Positions 54,020-63,443 are shown, counted from the first letter of the stretch. The stretch: 64,000 nt of DNA from G020354785 sp964461435 (GCA_964461435.1 CAYWUI010000002.1:75928-139927), one strand, 5' to 3'. Notes: generated by a model from the sequence alone, not told the origin. Made by a program: numbers and translations.

Positions 54020-55996
54020 TTATTTGAACTCCTTTTCATCAATCAGCTCACCCTGCTTATTAAAATAGCTCCACTTACTGTACTTGTTATTATCTTTGTA
54101 CCGCCCCCTTATTTTTAATGTCCCGTTTTCATAATACTCCTTAAAGTTACCATGTTTTAATCCGTTTTTCAACCCTACTGTTAATTTTAACTGCCCGTTT
54201 TCAAAATATTCATCATGCCTGCCGGCATCCAAATCGGTAATTACTATCTCTGATTCAATGATTAATTCCGAAGAATCGGCCTTCTGAGCAGATACTAATG
54301 TATCAGCCGCCAGCGGCAACATTGTTTCAATATCATACTTTACCGGCTTAAATTCCTCTGCCTTTCCATAATATTGAGCAGCAAGTTCAAGCTTAAGAAG
54401 ATTATCTGCATTATTCACCTGAAATCCAATCTGTGGAAAGGCATTAACATACTCTTTATTCTTTTGCAGGCTCAGCCATGTTTGCGGGCCCACAAATTCC
54501 TTAAGGTTACTAAGAAACAAGGGAGTTTGAATATATAAGAACACACTTGATTTATTTGAAAAATTCTTTGAAAAATTATAAAATTCTACAGAATTTGCCA
54601 GGGTATTACCCGACTCATAATCATCGATAATGCTCTTTAATGTCTGCGGGTGATTGCTGAATATGACGTATCTGTCAATAATGGTATAATATGGCTTTTC
54701 TAATCTCTCCAGCAGTTTCCCCAATATCATTTTAAAGAATCCGGGTATATGAAGATAATTGATGGTATAACCATTATATATCACTTCCTTAAATTTGACC
54801 GGTGTATTTTTCCTGATCTGCGTATTTATATAATCCAGGTTCTTTTCTGCCATATTCCTGCTTTTAGCTTTAAATACCACAGCAAATTCATTTTCTTTTC
54901 CCAGGTTTGAAGGCTGGGTTTGAATCATTGCTATTTCATCATCTATCCAGTTAAAAAAATTCCCCCTGATATTAATTTTCAGGCGTTTCTCAATTTTTTT
55001 TACTGCACTTTGGTATTCCCTGGCAATGTCCTCTCCCAACGAGCTTTCAAGATTTTCATAGAATGTTGCCATATCATCAAAACCGATGCAAATATACGAA
55101 GCAGCGCGCTTGGGCGTCACATTAAGTATGTTTTTCGAACCCTTCCCCGAATTTAAAATAGCCAGGAAATATGAGCTAACGGTGTCATTGACAGTAGTAA
55201 AACCTGAAAGTTTTATAAGTGCATCCTCATCAATATCGAATGAAATACCTGAATAATAGAGGCTTCCTGATAAAGAAGAAATAAATTCATTCGTTTTACC
55301 CAGCATGTTTTCAATATAATTGACAAAATACCTGTAATTGATATAAATATTGAATAACCCTTTCCCCGATATCTTTTTTGCGACCTGTATATAGTTCAAA
55401 TCACGGCCGATAATTAATTCCTCCATCTGGTCGATAGAAAAAACCAGGAGAAGAGGATTCTTTGAAAATATAAGCTGATTCTTAACAAGTGAGAAATAGT
55501 ATGTCTCACCTGATTCTTTATCATAAAGCTCATAAATCTGCAATCCTTTGTGTTCAGTTTGAGTTAGTTTGAAATCATCACCCGGAATTTTTTGCATATA
55601 TTTATTAACATCTCTGAACTTTGAAATTTTCTTCAAATCAACTATATACAGAAAATCATACTTATTGTGGTATGGATGTGCCGATATCAGTATCTTTCTT
55701 GATCCGAACAATTTGAAAAGTACCCTTTTTGAACTGATTAACGAATCGAGGCTTCTTATATTTGTATCAAGCTGTGCCAAAAAATCATTGGTACGCAGGC
55801 TATTCCATGCCTTGCTGTGCACAATATTTTCCCATGCCTTGAACGGCCGGTCTGTTTCAATTATAAATGCTGCATTTTCAGGGACCAGGTAAACTGACTG
55901 GTAACTGGTTGACGGTTCAATTAAAAATATGTAGCCGGTAATAACAATACCTGCTATTAATACCAGCAGAAATAATCCTTTAAAAAATTTCTTCAT
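54020..55996 (-). CDS. DUF3352 protein with C-terminal MORN-like repeats
   Basis: The 658-residue protein has an N-terminal membrane helix (about 6-27) and a DUF3352-like domain that resembles the one at 42969-45746 (VPENAAFIIETDRPFKAWEN near 39-58). The last 63 residues (596-658) are three MORN/YwqK-type repeats (EYFENGQLKLTVGLKNG, EYYENGTLKIRGRYKD, YFNKQGELIDEKEF). The large domain is probably periplasmic. MORN-type repeats in bacterial envelope proteins have no single function. It is the first gene of a set with DUF547 and punA. Confidence 0.75.
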   Translation of the reverse strand: MKKFFKGLFLLVLIAGIVITGYIFLIEPSTSYQSVYLVPENAAFIIETDRPFKAWENIVHSKAWNSLRTNDFLAQLDTNIRSLDSLISSKRVLFKLFGSRKILISAHPYHNKYDFLYIVDLKKISKFRDVNKYMQKIPGDDFKLTQTEHKGLQIYELYDKESGETYYFSLVKNQLIFSKNPLLLVFSIDQMEELIIGRDLNYIQVAKKISGKGLFNIYINYRYFVNYIENMLGKTNEFISSLSGSLYYSGISFDIDEDALIKLSGFTTVNDTVSSYFLAILNSGKGSKNILNVTPKRAASYICIGFDDMATFYENLESSLGEDIAREYQSAVKKIEKRLKINIRGNFFNWIDDEIAMIQTQPSNLGKENEFAVVFKAKSRNMAEKNLDYINTQIRKNTPVKFKEVIYNGYTINYLHIPGFFKMILGKLLERLEKPYYTIIDRYVIFSNHPQTLKSIIDDYESGNTLANSVEFYNFSKNFSNKSSVFLYIQTPLFLSNLKEFVGPQTWLSLQKNKEYVNAFPQIGFQVNNADNLLKLELAAQYYGKAEEFKPVKYDIETMLPLAADTLVSAQKADSSELIIESEIVITDLDAGRHDEYFENGQLKLTVGLKNGLKHGNFKEYYENGTLKIRGRYKDNNKYSKWSYFNKQGELIDEKEFK

Positions 55997-56049
55997 TTTT
56001 AACTGGCTTTTGTTTGCCCTAAATTATTGAATTTAACAACTCCTGAAAT

Positions 56050-56177
56050 AATGATTTATTAACATCCCGCGACAATAAGGCTGAGGGATTGTAAAAAGCC
56101 AGGGCAGTCAGGTTCGGCCTGTCCGCCTTATGGAATACTCCGGAAGGCTGACGCAGGTTGAGGCACAGGCGGGTAAA
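56050..56177. other. GC-rich non-coding segment next to fcl
   Basis: This stretch is about 57% G+C by eye, clearly above the flanking DNA, with no coding frame. Related short motifs (CCTGTCCGCC, AAGGCTGAC, GGCACAGGCGGG) face each other imperfectly, and on the minus strand a weak hairpin (CCTT...AAGG) can form. It is neither a tidy terminator nor a recognised RNA. It may be the worn end of a dispersed repeat. Confidence 0.4.
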
Positions 56178-57296
56178 CTAGCTTGCATAATCTTTATAAA
56201 TCCTTGTTATCCCGTCTTCCAGTTCAATCTTTGCAGTCCATCCCAGTTTATTAATTTTCTTAACACTTAACAACTTCTGGAAAGTACCATCGGGTTTTGA
56301 ATTATCCCATTCTATTAATCCGTCAAATCCTACAATCCCTTTGACCATAAGGGCCAGTTCTTTTATGGTAAGGTCTTTTCCGGTACCTATATTAATATGC
56401 CTGTTTCTAATCTCAAACCTGACATCACGTGAAGTAATCTCATCTTCTTTAATTTTCACCAGATCTTTAAAATCCACTTTCTCCATAAGAAAGACACAGG
56501 CATCAGCCATATCATCGGAGTGCATCAATTCCCTTCTTGGTGCTCCCGTGCCCCATAGCTTTATGGTAACCGGCGTATCTGATGAGCTATGCCTGAAAAT
56601 ACCATATTTTTCAAGCTTTTCGCTTATCTCAACCTCCGGTGATTTTCCATTAACACCTTCAATAGGATATTTATTCAAATCACTCCTTATGGCCGTCCAA
56701 TTATCTTCAATCAGGCATTTCCCCAGATGCATCTTCCTGATAAGGGCAGGCAGAACATGGGATTTTTCCAGATCATAATTGTCATTCGGACCGTAAAGAT
56801 TTGTCGGCATAGCACAGATAAAATTTGTTCCGTATTGAATATTGTAACTCTCACAAAGTTTTATTCCGGCAATTTTGGCAATAGCATAAGGTTCATTAGT
56901 ATATTCAAGAACATCAGTCAGCAGGTATTTCTCCTTCATCGGCTGCTGTGCCTGCTTTGGATAAATACAGGAACTGCCCAGGAAAAGCAATTTTTTTACT
57001 CCATGTAAATAACTATTATGTATAACGTTATTCTGAATCATCAGATTCTCATATATAAACTGCCCCCTGTAGGTATTATTAGCTACAATGCCCCCTACTT
57101 TGGCCGCAGCAAGAAATACATATTCAGGTCTTTCTTTTTTGAAATAGTCTGTAACAGCCTGTTGTTTTGTTAAATCCATTTCATCAATTGTCTTTCCTAT
57201 AATATTTGTATATCCCTTGGCAAGCAAATTTCTTTTTAATGCTGTTCCAACAAGCCCTGTGTGACCAGCTAAATAAATTTTACTGTTCTTATTCAT
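56178..57296 (-). CDS. fcl: GDP-L-fucose synthase
   Basis: This enzyme epimerises and reduces GDP-4-keto-6-deoxymannose to GDP-L-fucose. The product is 372 residues from the ATG at 57296; an ATG at 57347 overlaps gmd by 8 bases and adds 17 residues before the Rossmann motif. It has KIYLAGHTGLVGTALKR at 6-22, the LGSSCIYPKQAQQP serine region near 106 and a YxxxK equivalent in EPYAIAKIAG near 138. An insertion of about 45 residues (about 192-236) makes it longer than the E. coli enzyme (321). It follows gmd and completes the pathway. Confidence 0.94.
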   Translation of the reverse strand: MNKNSKIYLAGHTGLVGTALKRNLLAKGYTNIIGKTIDEMDLTKQQAVTDYFKKERPEYVFLAAAKVGGIVANNTYRGQFIYENLMIQNNVIHNSYLHGVKKLLFLGSSCIYPKQAQQPMKEKYLLTDVLEYTNEPYAIAKIAGIKLCESYNIQYGTNFICAMPTNLYGPNDNYDLEKSHVLPALIRKMHLGKCLIEDNWTAIRSDLNKYPIEGVNGKSPEVEISEKLEKYGIFRHSSSDTPVTIKLWGTGAPRRELMHSDDMADACVFLMEKVDFKDLVKIKEDEITSRDVRFEIRNRHINIGTGKDLTIKELALMVKGIVGFDGLIEWDNSKPDGTFQKLLSVKKINKLGWTAKIELEDGITRIYKDYAS

Positions 57297-57339
57297 TTTT
57301 GATTTAAATTTACTATTATCAAAATTGCCTGTGCCTCCA

Positions 57340-58464
57340 TTACTCAAAATAGTTTAATGTCTTATATCCGCCCTGCTGCAAGTATTGCTCTTTCTTCATA
57401 AGCTTGATATCAGAATTGATCATATCTTTAATAAGTGCTTTTAAATCATATTCAGGTTCCCATTTTAACTTCGATTTGGCCTTTGAGGGGTCGCCGACAA
57501 GCAGGTCCACTTCTGTTGGTCTGAAATACCGGGGATCCACACTTAAAATTTCTTTCCCTTTGTTCAGTTGATATCTTGAATCATTGCATGCAACTATATA
57601 TCCCTTTTCATCAACACCTTTTCCCCTGAATTCTATTTCCATTCCAACCTCCATAAAAGCTAATCTTACAAATTCACGAATTTCCGTGGCGACACCTGTT
57701 GCAATAACATAGTCATCGGGTTGCTCCTGTTGAAGTATCAGGTACATTGCTTTTATATAATCTTTTGCGTGCCCCCAGTCACGTTTAGCAGACAAGTTGC
57801 CCAGGTAAAATTTGTCCTGCAATCCGAGTGCTATTCTTGCAACAGCCCGTGTTATTTTTCTTGTGACAAATGTTTCTCCCCTGATAGGTGACTCATGGTT
57901 AAATAAAATGCCATTACATGCAAACATGTTATATGCCTCCCTGTAGTTAACTACAATCCAGTAACCATATAATTTTGCCACAGCATACGGGCTCCTTGGA
58001 TAGAACGGGGTTTTTTCAGTCTGCGGCACTTCCTGCACCAGTCCGTATAATTCACTTGACGAGGCCTGGTATAACCTTGTCTTGTTAATAAGGCCCAGTA
58101 TCCTTATGGCTTCAAGTATACGCAGAGTCCCTACACCATCTGCATTGGCTGTATACTCGGGAGTGTCAAAACTAACTTTAACATGGCTCATTGCTGCAAG
58201 ATTATAAATTTCATCGGGTCTTACTTCCTGCACTATTCTTATGAGGTTAGTAGAATCTGTCAGGTCACCATAGTGTAAAACAAAGTTTCTGTTTTCAACA
58301 TGCGGATCCAGATAAAGGTGGTCAATCCTGTCGGTATTGAATAAAGAACTTCTTCTTTTAATACCGTGTACCAGGTAACCTTTCTTTAACAGAAACTCTG
58401 CAAGGTAAGCTCCATCCTGCCCGGTAATGCCGGTAATAAGTGCAACCTTTTTCTTATTATTCAT
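57340..58464 (-). CDS. gmd: GDP-mannose 4,6-dehydratase
   Basis: Gmd converts GDP-mannose to GDP-4-keto-6-deoxymannose. The 374-residue protein has ALITGITGQDGAYLAEFLL near 8-26, the YQASSSELYG active-site motif near 128, YAVAKLYGYWIVVNYREAY near 157 and NHESPIRGETFVTRKITRA near 190, all typical. Substrate comes from ManC (36.5 kb), and the product goes to Fcl, encoded next. It sits in a minus-strand row wbpA-like, wbpB-like, gmd, fcl. Confidence 0.97.
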   Translation of the reverse strand: MNNKKKVALITGITGQDGAYLAEFLLKKGYLVHGIKRRSSLFNTDRIDHLYLDPHVENRNFVLHYGDLTDSTNLIRIVQEVRPDEIYNLAAMSHVKVSFDTPEYTANADGVGTLRILEAIRILGLINKTRLYQASSSELYGLVQEVPQTEKTPFYPRSPYAVAKLYGYWIVVNYREAYNMFACNGILFNHESPIRGETFVTRKITRAVARIALGLQDKFYLGNLSAKRDWGHAKDYIKAMYLILQQEQPDDYVIATGVATEIREFVRLAFMEVGMEIEFRGKGVDEKGYIVACNDSRYQLNKGKEILSVDPRYFRPTEVDLLVGDPSKAKSKLKWEPEYDLKALIKDMINSDIKLMKKEQYLQQGGYKTLNYFE

Positions 58465-58498
58465 ATTTGTATTTGTTAATAATAATTACACTACTTTT

Positions 58499-59461
58499 TC
58501 AATAAGCCTTCTTGCAAAGCGGGTGATAATCTCCCTTCAAACCAAGGGGCGAAGCATTTCGAATAGTATAGACAGTCTCAATAGCAGGCTTTGCCTCCCT
58601 GAGTCCGTATCCTTCACCTTCAAGAATCCTGATATAACTTCTTGTATGAAGATCATCAAATCCGGAACTGAATTCTATTTCTTCCCTGTCAATAGTTATT
58701 GAACGGTACGTGCGGTTATTTTCTCTCTTTGACGACCTGGGAATATCATTAAAATCCAGGCTTAAATACCATCTTACCCTGGCTCTTTCCAGCTCAAGAT
58801 AGCCTGAGGCCTTATTTCTCTCAAGCATATGTATTATATTTTTCCTGACACTTCCAAAAATCCAGATTAACATATCGAAAAAATGAATTCCTATATTTGT
58901 TGCAATACCTCCCGATTTTTGAGTATCTCCCTTCCACGATATAAAATACCAGTTACCTCTGCCGGTTATATATGTAAGATCAATGGCATATATTTTATTT
59001 GCAGGAGTCTTCATAATCTTTTCTTTCAGATCAATTATTGATGGATGAAGCCTTAGTTGAAGAATATTATATATGTTTTTCCCGGATTCTTTTTCGATTT
59101 CCGTAAGGGCGTCTACGTTCCATGGATTAAGTACCAGGGGCTTCTCACATATTGCATGTGCCTGTGAACGAAGGGCAAACCTGATATGTGAATCATGTAA
59201 ATAGTTTGGAGAGCAAATACTCACATAGTCAACGTTAGTACCTGTCCTCCTTAATTTGTCAATATGGCGATCGAACCTTTCAAATTCAACAAAAAAATCA
59301 CTGTCAGGAAAATACCCGTCTATCAATCCCACACTGTCACAAGGATCCAAAGATGCCACCATGTTGTTTCCCGTCTCTTTTATTGCTTTTAAATGCCTTA
59401 CGGCAATATATCCCCCTACTCCAATAAGAGCAAAATTCTTTTTTGCTGAATGATCTACCAT
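58499..59461 (-). CDS. Gfo/Idh/MocA oxidoreductase, WbpB/WlbA-like
   Basis: The product is 320 residues from the ATG at 59461; a GTG at 59470 overlapping the upstream stop is an alternative. The Rossmann start reads FALIGVGGYIAVRHLKAI, followed by DYVSICSPNYLHDSHIRFAL near 75 and AICEKPLVLNPWN near 97. This is a close match to WbpB, which oxidises C3 of UDP-2-acetamido-2-deoxy-glucuronate with NAD recycled through 2-oxoglutarate. The usual YIAPRH reads YIAVRH. The upstream gene makes its substrate, and its partners WbpE-like and WbpD-like are at 13-15 kb. Confidence 0.9.
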   Translation of the reverse strand: MVDHSAKKNFALIGVGGYIAVRHLKAIKETGNNMVASLDPCDSVGLIDGYFPDSDFFVEFERFDRHIDKLRRTGTNVDYVSICSPNYLHDSHIRFALRSQAHAICEKPLVLNPWNVDALTEIEKESGKNIYNILQLRLHPSIIDLKEKIMKTPANKIYAIDLTYITGRGNWYFISWKGDTQKSGGIATNIGIHFFDMLIWIFGSVRKNIIHMLERNKASGYLELERARVRWYLSLDFNDIPRSSKRENNRTYRSITIDREEIEFSSGFDDLHTRSYIRILEGEGYGLREAKPAIETVYTIRNASPLGLKGDYHPLCKKAY

Positions 59462-59466
59462 TTGTT

Positions 59467-60762
59467 TCACAAACTCATATAGGTTAAACTATTTACTTTA
59501 TTCCTGTATATGCCTTTAACGTCCATTAAAATACCGTTATTACTGGAAATAGACTTGAAATAATCTTCATCCAGTTTTAAGTATTGTTTATGGGCAACGG
59601 CAACAACAACTGCATCATAACCGGAATTGATTCCGGGAATTAATTCAAATCCGTATTCATCCTTAAGCTCTTTTGAAGAAGCCAGTGGATCGGTAACCTC
59701 AACATTTATACCATATGATTTCAACTCATTAACAACATCAGCAACCTTTGAATTACGTATGTCACTGACATCTTCCTTAAATGTAGCTCCCATAACCAGT
59801 ACTCTCGAATTTAGAATATTTTTATTAGCCTGGATAATTTTTTTTACCAGTTCCGTTGCCAGGTACTTGCCCATGCCGTCATTTACCTCTCTTCCCGAAT
59901 TTATTACCTGTGCATAATGCCCCAATCCGCTTGCCTTAAATGTTAAATAATAAGGGTCTACTCCAATGCAATGGCCGCCAACAAGACCCGGGTAAAACTT
60001 CAGAAAATTCCATTTTGTCCCCGCTGCCTCCAGTACTTCATATGTATTTATTTTCATTTTATTAAAGATCATTGAAAGTTCATTCATCAGAGCAATATTC
60101 ACATCGCGCTGTGTGTTTTCAATAATCTTTGCAGCTTCGGCAACCTTAATCGATGAAGTTCTAAATATCCCGGCTTCAACAACAATCTCATAAACCTTAC
60201 CGATTTGCTCCAGCGATTCCTCATCACATCCCGAAACGACCTTGACGATTGTTGAAAATGTATGGTTCCTGTCCCCGGGATTGATTCTTTCCGGGGAAAA
60301 ACCTACCTTAAAATCACGTATATACTTTAATCCCGAAAGTTGCTCAAGTAATGGTATGCAATCCTCTTCCGTAGCTCCCGGATAAACTGTTGACTCATAT
60401 ATAACATAATCCCCCTTCTTTAATATCGAACCTACAGTTCTTGTTGCACCAAAAAGAGGCGACAGGTCAGGCAGCTTATTTTTATCAATGGGAGTAGGTA
60501 CTGCAATTATATGAAAAGAAGCTTCTTTTAAATCTTCCTTATTTGACGTGAACCTGATATCAACATTATCAAATGCCTCCGGATCTAATTCTCCGCTGGG
60601 ATCCTTTTTCTTTTTCATTAATTCAATCCTCGGGCTGTTTATGTCAAATCCTATGACAGAAACCTTTTTTGCAAAGCCCAAAGCAATTGGAAGTCCGACA
60701 TATCCCAGTCCGATTAATGACAGTTTTGTTTTTTTCTCTATCAATTCATTATAAATACTCAT
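59467..60762 (-). CDS. UDP-N-acetyl-D-glucosamine 6-dehydrogenase, WbpA/WbpO/TviB-like
   Basis: The 431-residue nucleotide-sugar dehydrogenase has the NAD motif LIGLGYVGLPIALGFAKK near 16-33 and the domain hinge AAKIIENTQRDVNIALMNE near 207. The catalytic cysteine is in GGHCIGVDPYYLTFKA near 262, and the C-terminal NDP-sugar domain starts near 320 (GATFKEDVSDIRNSK). The GLPIALGFAKK and SGELDPEAF pattern is of the TviB/WbpO type, which oxidises UDP-GlcNAc or UDP-GalNAc at C6. It is the first gene of the wbpA-wbpB-gmd-fcl row. Confidence 0.92.
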   Translation of the reverse strand: MSIYNELIEKKTKLSLIGLGYVGLPIALGFAKKVSVIGFDINSPRIELMKKKKDPSGELDPEAFDNVDIRFTSNKEDLKEASFHIIAVPTPIDKNKLPDLSPLFGATRTVGSILKKGDYVIYESTVYPGATEEDCIPLLEQLSGLKYIRDFKVGFSPERINPGDRNHTFSTIVKVVSGCDEESLEQIGKVYEIVVEAGIFRTSSIKVAEAAKIIENTQRDVNIALMNELSMIFNKMKINTYEVLEAAGTKWNFLKFYPGLVGGHCIGVDPYYLTFKASGLGHYAQVINSGREVNDGMGKYLATELVKKIIQANKNILNSRVLVMGATFKEDVSDIRNSKVADVVNELKSYGINVEVTDPLASSKELKDEYGFELIPGINSGYDAVVVAVAHKQYLKLDEDYFKSISSNNGILMDVKGIYRNKVNSLTYMSL

Positions 60763-60800
60763 ATTCTCTCCGGATTTTTATAGTTATTTAATGTAAAACA

Positions 60801-60808
60801 CAAATGTA
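60801..60808 (-). promoter_or_regulatory. Candidate -7 box for the wbpA-wbpB-gmd-fcl row
   Basis: On the minus strand this reads TACATTTG, fitting TAnnTTTG, 38 bases before the start at 60762. A -33 TTTG is not clear. Confidence 0.35.
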
Positions 60809-60823
60809 AAAATTATTAGCTAA

Positions 60824-61474
60824 TTAGCCATCTTTAAAAATATCTAATATTGTTTCAGGTTCTTTCAAATGGTATGTAACTATTCCGAGCCTGCCTGCAG
60901 ATTCAATATTTTCATGATTATCATCAATTAAAAGTGTTTCTTCAGGTTTAAGGCTACTGTCTTTCAGGACGTACTCAAATATCCTTATGTCAGGTTTGCG
61001 CATCTTCAGTTCAAATGAAAAGTAAGTCTTTTCAAATAAATGGCTGTATCCGTAAACGCCGTAATTGTCATATAATCTTTGAAAATATCGCTCTACATGA
61101 ATAATATTAGTATTACTTAAAAGATAAGTCCTGAAATATTTTTTTACTTCATGAAGCAAATCCCATCTCTCTTTTGGCAATTCACCCAGCAATGCCGCCC
61201 ATGCATCATCCAGCTCGCTGTCAGTAATCGGGGCCGGGATCAGTTTCCTCATTGCCGATCTGAATTCGTCAGCAGAGATCAAACCTGTCTCCAGCTTTAT
61301 ATAAAAATCTTTCTGAAATTTCGTATTGTATTGCTCAACAAAATTATCCAGGCCGTATTTTTTAAAAGCATTGTTGCCTGCATCAAAATTAAGATCCGTT
61401 ATTACACCGCCCCAGTCAAATATTATATTTTTAATTTGTGCTTTTGAATTTAATATTTGATCGGATAATTTCAT
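60824..61474 (-). CDS. HAD family hydrolase (subfamily IA)
   Basis: The 216-residue protein has motif I IIFDWGGVITDLNFD near 18-32 (DxxG with a second residue Gly rather than the usual Asp), motif II LLSNTN near 118, motif III KMRKPDIRIFEYVL near 152 and motif IV TLLIDDNHENIESA near 176. It resembles YihX/YigB-type sugar or nucleotide phosphatases. In YihX-like proteins motif I also reads DxGG, so activity is likely retained. Substrate unknown. It is divergent from mtnA. Confidence 0.87.
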   Translation of the reverse strand: MKLSDQILNSKAQIKNIIFDWGGVITDLNFDAGNNAFKKYGLDNFVEQYNTKFQKDFYIKLETGLISADEFRSAMRKLIPAPITDSELDDAWAALLGELPKERWDLLHEVKKYFRTYLLSNTNIIHVERYFQRLYDNYGVYGYSHLFEKTYFSFELKMRKPDIRIFEYVLKDSSLKPEETLLIDDNHENIESAGRLGIVTYHLKEPETILDIFKDG

Positions 61475-61540
61475 TATTTTTATTTTAAATTACAAAGAAA
61501 GAATTTTCTGTTATAATTTGGTTTATCCGGACAGCTAAAA

Positions 61541-62662
61541 ATGAAAGTTGCAGGGAAACATTATGAGACAATATGGTTAAAAGAGAATGATAATTCTGTT
61601 GTTCAGGTCATTGATCAAAGCTTACTGCCATTTAAATTTGCAGTAAAAAGCCTCCTTTCCCCTGAAGATGTTTATACTGCCATAAAAGATATGCATATAA
61701 GGGGAGCCCCATTGATAGGCGCTACGGCAGCATTCGGCGTTTACCTGGCTATTTTGAAATACGACGCGAAAATCCCATTTGATGAATATATACTTTCAGC
61801 AGCTGAAAAAATAAAATCTGCAAGGCCTACTGCAATAAACCTGGAATATGCAGTTAATAGCCAGCTGGAAGTAATAACCAATCATAGATCACTTGCCGGT
61901 AAAAAAGCCGCTGCCCTGGAAAATGCACTTAAAATTGTCGAAGCCGAAAAAGAAAATTGCAGGCAAATTGGAGAACATGGACTGCCCCTTATAGAAGATA
62001 TAAGCCGGAGGAAAAATGGAGCGCCGGTAAATATACTCACTCATTGCAATGCAGGATGGCTGGCCTGTATTGACTATGGAACTGCCACGGCACCCATATA
62101 TATGGCTCATGATAAAGGCATTAATATACACGTGTGGGTCGATGAAACAAGGCCAAGAAACCAGGGAGCCAGATTAACCGCCTGGGAACTTATGCAGCAT
62201 GGGGTACCGTTCACAATAATAACCGACAATGCCGGCGGACATGTAATGCAGCATGGAATGGTAGATCTTGTCATCGTGGGCAGCGACCGCACAACAGTTA
62301 ACGGAGATGTGGCAAATAAAACAGGAACATACCTGAAAGCCCTTGCTGCAAAAGATAATAACATTCCCTTCTATGCCGCCCTGCCTTCAACCTCAATTGA
62401 CTGGAATATCAGTGATGGATTAAATGAAATTCCTATTGAGCAGAGAAATTCAGAAGAAATAACGTATATTCAGGGAGTAATTCACGGAAATATTGAAAAT
62501 GTTATGATAACTGGTGAAAACTTTCCTGTTAGAAATTTTGGATTCGATGTGACACCTGCTAAATTTGTTACAGGCTTAATTACAGAGAGAGGTATATGTA
62601 AAGCGAACAAAAACAGTATATTGAGTTTGTTTCCTGAAAAATCTAAAAATCCTGCTATATGA
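61541..62662 (+). CDS. mtnA: S-methyl-5-thioribose-1-phosphate isomerase
   Basis: MtnA converts methylthioribose-1-phosphate to methylthioribulose-1-phosphate in methionine salvage. The 373-residue protein has RGAPLIGATAAFGVYLA near 54-70, the catalytic cysteine in NILTHCNAGWLA near 169 and the catalytic Asp in VIVGSDRTTVNGDVANKTG near 250. It overlaps mtnP by 4 bases (ATGA). The product of MtnP is the substrate of MtnA, so the pair carries out successive steps. Later salvage genes are not present here. Confidence 0.96.
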   Translation: MKVAGKHYETIWLKENDNSVVQVIDQSLLPFKFAVKSLLSPEDVYTAIKDMHIRGAPLIGATAAFGVYLAILKYDAKIPFDEYILSAAEKIKSARPTAINLEYAVNSQLEVITNHRSLAGKKAAALENALKIVEAEKENCRQIGEHGLPLIEDISRRKNGAPVNILTHCNAGWLACIDYGTATAPIYMAHDKGINIHVWVDETRPRNQGARLTAWELMQHGVPFTIITDNAGGHVMQHGMVDLVIVGSDRTTVNGDVANKTGTYLKALAAKDNNIPFYAALPSTSIDWNISDGLNEIPIEQRNSEEITYIQGVIHGNIENVMITGENFPVRNFGFDVTPAKFVTGLITERGICKANKNSILSLFPEKSKNPAI

Positions 62663-63405
62663 ACAAAGTTGCTATAATAGGAGGAACCGGACTTGAAGAC
62701 CTGAAATTCGTAAAAAACCAAAAAGAAACCAGGGTAAAAACTCCTTACGGTGATCCCAGCTCGGATATTCTGACCGGCAAATATAATAACCTGGAGATTA
62801 TGCATATATCTCGGCACGGCAAGGATCACTCAATACCATCAACACATGTAAATTACCGGGCAAATTTCTATGCTCTGAAAAAGCTGGGGTGTACCCATAT
62901 CTTTTCAACCTCGGCATGCGGCAGCCTGCAGGAAGAGATATGTCCCGGCGAACTTATTGTCCTGGATCAGTTCATAGACCTAACAAAACAAATAATAACA
63001 ACTATCAGTGAAAAACATAGGCCCGGAGAATTAAAATATACACCCATGGCCAATCCCTTTTCAGGTGAATTAAGGGACCATCTCATTGAAGCGGCCGTCC
63101 TGCAGGGAATAACAATACACACCAAGGGAACTGTAATTACAATTGAAGGCCCCAGGTTTTCAACCAGGGCAGAATCAAATCTGTACAGGCTGTGGGGAGC
63201 AGATGTTATAAATATGTGCACCGCCCCCGAAGCTATACTGGCTAATGAAATGAGTATACCATACGCCGCTCTTGCTTTATGTACAGATTATGATTCGTGG
63301 AGAACAGATATTAAACCACCGACACCGGATGAAATTCTTGAAATTCTTAATAATAACACGGAAAAGATAGTTAAACTTATTAAGAAAGCACTCGCAAGAC
63401 TCTAA
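62659..63405 (+). CDS. mtnP: S-methyl-5'-thioadenosine phosphorylase
   Basis: The 248-residue PNP-family enzyme splits methylthioadenosine to adenine and methylthioribose-1-phosphate, the substrate of MtnA. It has IIGGTGLEDLKF near the N-terminus, the phosphate motif SRHGKDHSIPSTHVNY near 52, IEGPRFSTRAESNLYR near 165 and NMCTAPEAILANEMSIPYA near 185. It is translationally coupled to mtnA by a 4-base overlap. The tRNA gene follows 116 bases later. Confidence 0.94.
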   Translation: MNKVAIIGGTGLEDLKFVKNQKETRVKTPYGDPSSDILTGKYNNLEIMHISRHGKDHSIPSTHVNYRANFYALKKLGCTHIFSTSACGSLQEEICPGELIVLDQFIDLTKQIITTISEKHRPGELKYTPMANPFSGELRDHLIEAAVLQGITIHTKGTVITIEGPRFSTRAESNLYRLWGADVINMCTAPEAILANEMSIPYAALALCTDYDSWRTDIKPPTPDEILEILNNNTEKIVKLIKKALARL

Positions 63406-63443
63406 TATTCAATGCATTAATATATCTCTAATAGTGAAGTCCA

